Positions 58,722 to 62,798 of a DNA stretch of 62,798 nt are shown here, one piece after another. Location of the stretch: positions 1 through 62,798 of the forward strand of contig WRBE01000007.1 in NCBI GenBank assembly GCA_009779845.1, read 5' to 3'. The notes under the pieces are model-generated. The model ran no database searches, was not told the origin of the DNA, and saw nothing but the letters and a program-made list of their open reading frames with translations. This DNA comes from Oscillospiraceae bacterium (GTDB taxonomy: Bacteria; Bacillota; Clostridia; Oscillospirales; Oscillospiraceae). Position 1 is the first letter of the stretch. Each line of letters opens with the position of its first letter. The position numbers were made by a program, and so were the translations under genes.

Positions 58722-59259
58722 TGTCAAGATATACCCCCTCTTTCTCAAACACATCATAGTACCAGCCCATACCTACATGGCACTTATCGCAAGACTCCTT
58801 ATACTCCTGACAATCATGTTTTACAAGAATTCTCCCGGCATCTTCAAACTCTGATGCACAGCGTCCGCACAGAGTGAGGTCTAGAGCCGGGCTTGGGGCT
58901 TTGCGGGCTTTTTCCTCCGACAACTCTAAACTCAGAGAAAGAGCGTTGCTAACGGTTACCAGTGTATCGCCATCCACCCGACCGATATAGCCGAGTAACC
59001 GTACACAATCAATCGCACGAGGATGCTCAGCCAATGCGATTGAATCTGTTCGCAGCTTTCCTGTGCGTGATATTTTCACATGTGTGGGGATGTATGCTTT
59101 CTTTCTGCTGGTCAGCGGCACGACAATCACCGTTGGACTAAACCTATTTCCCACAGCATTTTGCACCACAAGAACAGGCCGGGTGCCGCCTTGTTCACTC
59201 CCGGTGGCCGGGTCTAAATCGGCGAAGTAGATATCACCACGTTTTATTTGTTTTGTCAT
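58711..59259 (-). CDS. MazF/PemK-type endoribonuclease with Cys-rich tail
   Basis: A 182-residue protein. Residues 1-115 are a PemK/MazF domain (KRGDIYFADLDPATGSEQGGTRPVLVVQNAVGNRFSPTVIVVPLTS, then KLRTDSIALAEHPRAID). The last 55 residues hold two CxxC pairs (LCGRCASEF and CDKCHVGMGWYYD), which looks like a small zinc-binding module. MazF toxins cut mRNA at short motifs and usually sit next to an antitoxin. No clear antitoxin gene precedes it: the next upstream gene is a 66-residue zinc protein. AATCTAGGAGG precedes the ATG. Confidence 0.85.
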   Translation of the reverse strand: MTKQIKRGDIYFADLDPATGSEQGGTRPVLVVQNAVGNRFSPTVIVVPLTSRKKAYIPTHVKISRTGKLRTDSIALAEHPRAIDCVRLLGYIGRVDGDTLVTVSNALSLSLELSEEKARKAPSPALDLTLCGRCASEFEDAGRILVKHDCQEYKESCDKCHVGMGWYYDVFEKEGVYLDNAC

Positions 59260-59329
59260 GAAAACCTCCTAGATTGCGGGCGGTCGGACTGCAAAGTACG
59301 CAGCCCGACCACCTAAATTATTGTTGGGA

Positions 59330-59530
59330 TTACTTCGATACACGCACCTTGCGTGGCCGGTTGCAGAACTCGGTATTGAGGTACATATCGTGATACCTCA
59401 TCTTTTTACAAAGATGACAAACAACTTTATTCCGCTTCTTCCAAAGATACGGTGGTAGATGATGGACTAAGTAACCTTTTGCTTTTGCACTCTTGGCACA
59501 AGCCTTACAAATTGGTTTGTTTGGATTCAT
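59330..59530 (-). CDS. Small Cys-rich zinc-binding-like protein, 66 residues
   Basis: Basic protein with CKACAKS near the N-terminus and CHLCKKMRYHD in the middle, plus a further Cys near residue 57, fitting a zinc ribbon. TAGGAG precedes the ATG. It lies 70 bases upstream of the mazF-like gene on the same strand. It may bind DNA or RNA for the element, or act as the missing antitoxin; neither is shown. Confidence 0.65.
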   Translation of the reverse strand: MNPNKPICKACAKSAKAKGYLVHHLPPYLWKKRNKVVCHLCKKMRYHDMYLNTEFCNRPRKVRVSK

Positions 59531-59823
59531 TGTATAAATCTCCTAGCGAATAAAATTTGAAGTTTTGGTTTTGGAAGCCATTTCCTGTGATGCGGCCCTT
59601 CTCGGCGGCCCCCTGCTTTGTCCGGGGACTTTTTTCAACGACACGTTAGTGAGGGGATGTCCCCTTACTTCAACCGGCTATCCCTTGCAGACCCGCCCCG
59701 TGGTCTGTTCCCAAGGAACTCACCGATTGTGGTGGCTTACTTGCTATTCAGTTTGGAAGGTTCGGTGAGAGAGGTTGTTGTTCCCTCTCACTTACTTCCA
59801 CACTCAGACTCAAAATCCGAAGT
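59531..59823. other. Non-coding stretch in the mobile-element block
   Basis: About 290 bases without a supportable gene. A stem (GTGAGAG with CTCTCAC, 59764-59790) and a short GGGGA/TCCCC pairing near 59650 are visible. It could hold a leader, an origin of transfer or a decayed gene; nothing decides between them. Confidence 0.35.
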
Positions 59824-60294
59824 CTAATTCTCAAACTTTTTCAAATTTTTACGAATCTTACCCTCTGCGAGATTGACGCTGTACTGAACGGCACGTCCGG
59901 AACACCCCTCCCGCTCTGCAATTGCTACGAAAGACAAGCCCCCTTCGTGGTGCATTAATAGCCGCCGCCGTTGGATTTCTGGCAACTCGGCGATAGCCTG
60001 TTCGAGTGCTTCTCTCTGCTCGGCATCAATGATCAACTTTTCTATGCTGTGTGGTTGCCGGAGGGCACGGGCGTTAATCTCGGCACCCGACAGCACTCGG
60101 TGCTCCCTGTGCCGCTCATCCCAACGGCGCAGATTGCGTTCGTCTTTCTCAAAGCGCATATAGGCAGCGAACACATTTCGTGTTACATGCGTGTCATGTG
60201 TTTCGCCTTGCTCATCTGTAAAGGCGATGTAGTAGTGGATGAAGCCACCAACATTTTTCCAATGCAGGGTATATTGCTTGTTATCACGGAACAT
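59824..60294 (-). CDS. Sigma-70-like factor of the mobile element
   Basis: A 156-residue protein. The C-terminal 60 residues resemble sigma-70 region 4 (AIAELPEIQRRRLLMHHEGGLSFVAIAEREGCSGRAVQYSVNLAEGKIRKNL), with a helix-turn-helix. The N-terminal half (QYTLHWKNVGGFIHYYIAF) is not a sigma region 2. Such proteins are typical of Clostridial integrative elements and are presumed to control element genes. The ATG at 60292-60294 has AGGAGGT 7 bases upstream, but this site is inside a 19-bp inverted repeat (60302-60349) that could hide it from the ribosome. Confidence 0.8.
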   Translation of the reverse strand: MFRDNKQYTLHWKNVGGFIHYYIAFTDEQGETHDTHVTRNVFAAYMRFEKDERNLRRWDERHREHRVLSGAEINARALRQPHSIEKLIIDAEQREALEQAIAELPEIQRRRLLMHHEGGLSFVAIAEREGCSGRAVQYSVNLAEGKIRKNLKKFEN

Positions 60295-60301
60295 TTTGTT
60301 A

Positions 60302-60349
60302 CCTCCTAGATTTTTTGATTGGATGGAACGAATCAAAAAATCTAGGAGG
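60302..60349 (-). promoter_or_regulatory. 19-bp perfect hairpin covering the sigma-like gene's ribosome binding site
   Basis: Left arm 60302-60320 and right arm 60331-60349 are exact complements, with a 10-base loop. In the minus-strand mRNA the 3' arm ends in AGGAGG, the Shine-Dalgarno of the sigma-like gene. If folded, initiation should be blocked, so translation would need unfolding, a shorter transcript, or a bound factor. Confidence 0.75.
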
Positions 60350-60608
60350 CGGGGCGCGGGCGTTTGGGACATTTCCTTGCGTACTCATTGCCGTTCATCC
60401 CTTCATTCCGGCGCAAAAATGCCGGAGGCACAAGTTTCATTTGAAAACTCATGTCTCCGGCAAATTCAGGGAACTATAGGGGGTTGTATAATGGTATCGG
60501 AAATAAAAAATCCTGTCACGGACTTAAAGTGTCCGCAGCAGGCATGAAATTGAAGGGAAATAGGTGTTTTCTCATCGTCTAATAAGGACAACCCTTTGTG
60601 GAGTTAAG
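60350..60608. other. Non-coding stretch upstream of the sigma-like gene
   Basis: No gene seen. A hairpin TCCGGC/GCCGGA lies near 60397-60418. TATAAT-like sequence is present near 60490. It probably holds the sigma-like gene's promoter and leader. Confidence 0.35.
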
Positions 60609-60636
60609 AAAAAAGCCGGACAAACTCTGTCCGGCT
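60609..60636 (-). terminator. Terminator of the ImmA/IrrE-HTH gene
   Basis: AGCCGGACA pairs with TGTCCGGCT over a 5-base loop, followed by six T on the minus strand. Confidence 0.85.
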
Positions 60637-60664
60637 CCCACAAAAATTTTCTATTTTTTTGGAT

Positions 60665-62494
60665 TTACTGCTCACGCCCTATCGGGGGAAGCCCCATTTT
60701 TCTTAGCTCTTCATTGCAGTCATAGATGCTGTTCTGATAATAATGCGCCAATAAAAATTGATAGGCGATGTGTTCATTAGTCGGCACGAAGGAGCGTCCT
60801 GACTTTCTGATCAAATCCATACTCAAGATGGAGTTCAATTGCAAACCAATGCAAATAGCTACTAGGCTTTTAATATCCGCATCATGCTCCATATTGTTTC
60901 TCATTCGCTGTATGGTTTTGCTATGAAGCAATGACCGTTCTCCTAATTTTTCCAACGTTAACCCAAGCCGATCCATATGAGTTTTTAATGTCTCTCCAAA
61001 AGTTGAAGGGAGCGAGCATAAAATCTCATTGGTGGCTTGGATACTTCCTAAACATAAGCCGTCTGCCCTAGCATCCACAGCTTGATTCTGCTCGCTATGT
61101 ACATATCGTGCCTCAACGGACGAAGCGGCTTTCCCATCACGATAAAGAATGCACTCGGTATAAAAATCCGAATTATCCTTGCCTATGTTAGGTTTTGACT
61201 CCAAATCAAATACTAGGCAACATTCATCCGCATGGGTATTCGCATAGTCCGTCAATTCCGCCCGACCATTATCACCCACGCGAACGTATTTGGGATCGTT
61301 GATACAGTATCGGGCATCGGCATAGACATATTTACCCGCATCCACCATTTGGCGCAAGTTAAGATTTGTGGCATATTGGATTATAGCATCCTGTGCCCGA
61401 ATGGCAAAGGTTTGATTTTTCTGTAATGCGCCTTTTTCCCATACATGCGTTGCAATATAGCGTCCATCAAGAAAGGTTAACGCACCAGCGGCCTCTTCGT
61501 ATCCTAAATCAATCATACGAATTTTTGCCGCTTGCTTGGATATGTCAAAAAACTCGGCTAATTCTTTGATAACAGACTCAATGACATCTGAGATTTTATC
61601 TGAACCCATCAAGAGAGTATGCGCTTGGATTAGGTTTTCTACTTTGATGTGCGTTTGCTTAAAAGGCATTAAAATCTTGGGCGCAATACGGTTCGCCTGC
61701 CATTCCATATGATCGGCAGAAGTCCATTTATGTTTCGGTTTTTTCTCCATTGCAACCCTGCAACTAAGCGTGGTTGTATGTTCGTTCAGCAATCTCTGTA
61801 ACTCAAACGCTTTTTTGTGCTTTTCCCAATGGACGCACTCATGGATGATCGTGTTGCGAACCGACCCCAAGCTACGCATAAAGAATACATCAGGATCGTA
61901 GAGGATAGTTTTTTCTGCAAATCGTATTTGTCCGAATATCGTGCTGTCACCAGAGAGTTTCTCCTCCCTTAGCGTTAGCCCCATGCGCTCCACAACGGCA
62001 AACACATCTACAGGCGTTGGTGTGCTTAGTGCTTCGGGATAGTATTTTTCTAAAAATATCTCCGCCTCGCAGTCTAACTGATTTGTGGAAATAATCGGAA
62101 CGAGCTCGTTTGAAAGTTCCGCCTGGTTCTTCTGTTTAATTTTACTATACACAGAAATTTCTCTCACAGAAAACCTATGTAACCCGTTGTCTAAATCTGC
62201 TGTGCAAGAAATATCAAACCACTGGAGCACTCCATCTACTTTACGATTTCCACACACTGTCTTGGCAATTTCAATTTCTGCTTCCACGACTACAACAAAT
62301 TCAATGCCTGTGCTCTCTGCATCACGAACATTTACAAACTGAATGTTTATATCTGAAAGTTCCGCCTCATCAGGTATATCAACTAAATTAGAGCGCAACT
62401 CCAACTGGCTAGGATTTCCCTCTATGTGGGCAGAAGCAGCCTTCCATATCGCATTATTATAGTGCTTTTTGATGTATTCAGTAAAATTTTGCAA
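60665..62494 (-). CDS. ImmA/IrrE-family metallopeptidase with C-terminal HTH
   Basis: A 609-residue protein. Residues 1-160 are an unrecognised domain. A zinc peptidase domain follows (about 165-340) with IIHECVHWEKHKK as the HExxH motif and HMEWQANRIAPKILMP as the third-ligand region. Residues 500-560 look like an XRE-type helix-turn-helix (MDRLGLTLEKLGERSLLHSKTIQRMR). ImmA-type proteins cut repressors of mobile elements; here peptidase and DNA-binding parts are joined in one large protein. The start is TTG at 62492-62494 with AAGGCGG upstream. Repressor control of the adjacent element is plausible, not shown. Confidence 0.82.
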   Translation of the reverse strand: MQNFTEYIKKHYNNAIWKAASAHIEGNPSQLELRSNLVDIPDEAELSDINIQFVNVRDAESTGIEFVVVVEAEIEIAKTVCGNRKVDGVLQWFDISCTADLDNGLHRFSVREISVYSKIKQKNQAELSNELVPIISTNQLDCEAEIFLEKYYPEALSTPTPVDVFAVVERMGLTLREEKLSGDSTIFGQIRFAEKTILYDPDVFFMRSLGSVRNTIIHECVHWEKHKKAFELQRLLNEHTTTLSCRVAMEKKPKHKWTSADHMEWQANRIAPKILMPFKQTHIKVENLIQAHTLLMGSDKISDVIESVIKELAEFFDISKQAAKIRMIDLGYEEAAGALTFLDGRYIATHVWEKGALQKNQTFAIRAQDAIIQYATNLNLRQMVDAGKYVYADARYCINDPKYVRVGDNGRAELTDYANTHADECCLVFDLESKPNIGKDNSDFYTECILYRDGKAASSVEARYVHSEQNQAVDARADGLCLGSIQATNEILCSLPSTFGETLKTHMDRLGLTLEKLGERSLLHSKTIQRMRNNMEHDADIKSLVAICIGLQLNSILSMDLIRKSGRSFVPTNEHIAYQFLLAHYYQNSIYDCNEELRKMGLPPIGREQ

Positions 62495-62714
62495 AGAGTG
62501 TCACCGCCTTTATGAGAAAACAATACTAGTTTGTTGCATCACATCAGATTCGACTCCATTCTCTAATCATTCTTATGACCAAGCTTTGAGGTTATACTCA
62601 CAATAGAAAGCCTTCTTTTCATTGTGTGCAAAGGAGAGAAGGGGGGCTCAAAATATACTGGCCCCTGGTTCACGAACAGTCTAAAAAGGGACTCTAACGT
62701 AGGATATCATAGAT
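62495..62714. other. Non-coding stretch before the transposase fragment
   Basis: About 220 bases between the ImmA-type gene and the IS3-type coding end. The IS terminal repeat is presumably here (a GGGACTCTAACG segment near 62690-62700 is a candidate) but its partner is outside the window. Confidence 0.35.
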
Positions 62715-62798
62715 TTACACAAGCTGGCATCGTTTTTCATACGGTGTCAGCTTTGTTTTGAGCTGGATGCGCTGATAATTGTAGAAGTAGATGTATTC
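62715..62798 (-). mobile_element. IS3-family transposase, C-terminal end (cut by window edge)
   Basis: The last 27 codons on the minus strand read EYIYFYNYQRIQLKTKLTPYEK and stop at TAA 62715-62717. This is the typical C-terminus of the IS3/IS150 OrfB integrase-type transposase (YIxFYNxxRIQxKLxxxTPxEYR). The rest lies outside the window. Confidence 0.8.

Noticed and set aside
59565-59827. 67-69 residue plus-strand frames between the zinc protein and the sigma-like gene
   Set aside because: No ribosome site, no recognisable composition, opposite strand to all genes in the block.

Overview
The window looks like chromosomal DNA (about half G+C) from an anaerobic, endospore-forming member of the Clostridia, probably of the Oscillospirales type. 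The reasons are spoIVA and a noc/parB-like gene, three S-layer-homology (SLH) surface proteins, a two-subunit class I fumarase, a thioredoxin reductase-like protein without a recognisable NAD(P)H site, selD, strong AGGAGG ribosome binding sites with frequent TTG/GTG starts, and the low-GC Gram-positive tRNA-modification pair mnmL-mnmM (ytqA-ytqB).

Layout. 1-14.9 kb: housekeeping genes (glyS partial, mnmG, an M13 peptidase, a 45-residue Cys/Gly peptide missed by length filters, a MATE exporter, a lipoprotein, mgtC-like, mutY, tRNA-Gly, fumarase alpha/beta, rpsB-tsf, mnmL-mnmM, tRNA-Ser). 15.1-21.4 kb: an AT-richer accessory block with a broken DNA2/NAM7-type helicase, DinD, a Fic protein with an altered active-site loop and a PPP phosphatase. 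21.9-30.5 kb: two very large SLH proteins, one with an M6-like zinc site and one with a CAP domain followed by five tandem repeats. 30.7-53.2 kb: core genes in short operons (three-domain GNAT, cinA, GNAT; kinase-thiI; rpmB; threonine aldolase; mscL; glnS-TIM barrel-PEGA-like-folC; trxB-like-trxA; rhodanese-TtcA fusion; spoIVA). 53.8-56.9 kb: noc/parB, selD, aroC. 56.9-62.5 kb: a minus-strand mobile-element block (large serine recombinase, MazF with a Cys-rich tail, small zinc protein, sigma-like factor, ImmA/IrrE-HTH protein). The last bases are the C-terminus of an IS3-type transposase.

How parts work together. tRNA wobble and sulfur chemistry is unusually concentrated: MnmG makes cmnm5U, MnmL and MnmM would turn it into mnm5U, ThiI and the rhodanese-TtcA fusion thiolate tRNA, and SelD supplies selenophosphate. 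The trxB-like/trxA pair is a redox unit. The three SLH proteins are presumably displayed on the cell wall.

Most notable unexplained structure. (1) A dispersed intergenic repeat with three long copies (21.5, 39.4, 53.5 kb) and two fragments (2.6, 9.2 kb); two copies share an open reading frame for a 56-63 residue peptide. (2) A 19-bp perfect inverted repeat that would bury the ribosome binding site of the element's sigma-like gene. (3) A Cys-Gly-Cys-Gly peptide gene directly in front of a MATE exporter. (4) A 160-bp MITE-like element with TA flanks between mnmG and its terminator. (5) Two genes broken by frameshifts or an in-frame UGA. All calls are from reading the sequence; no database search was run.
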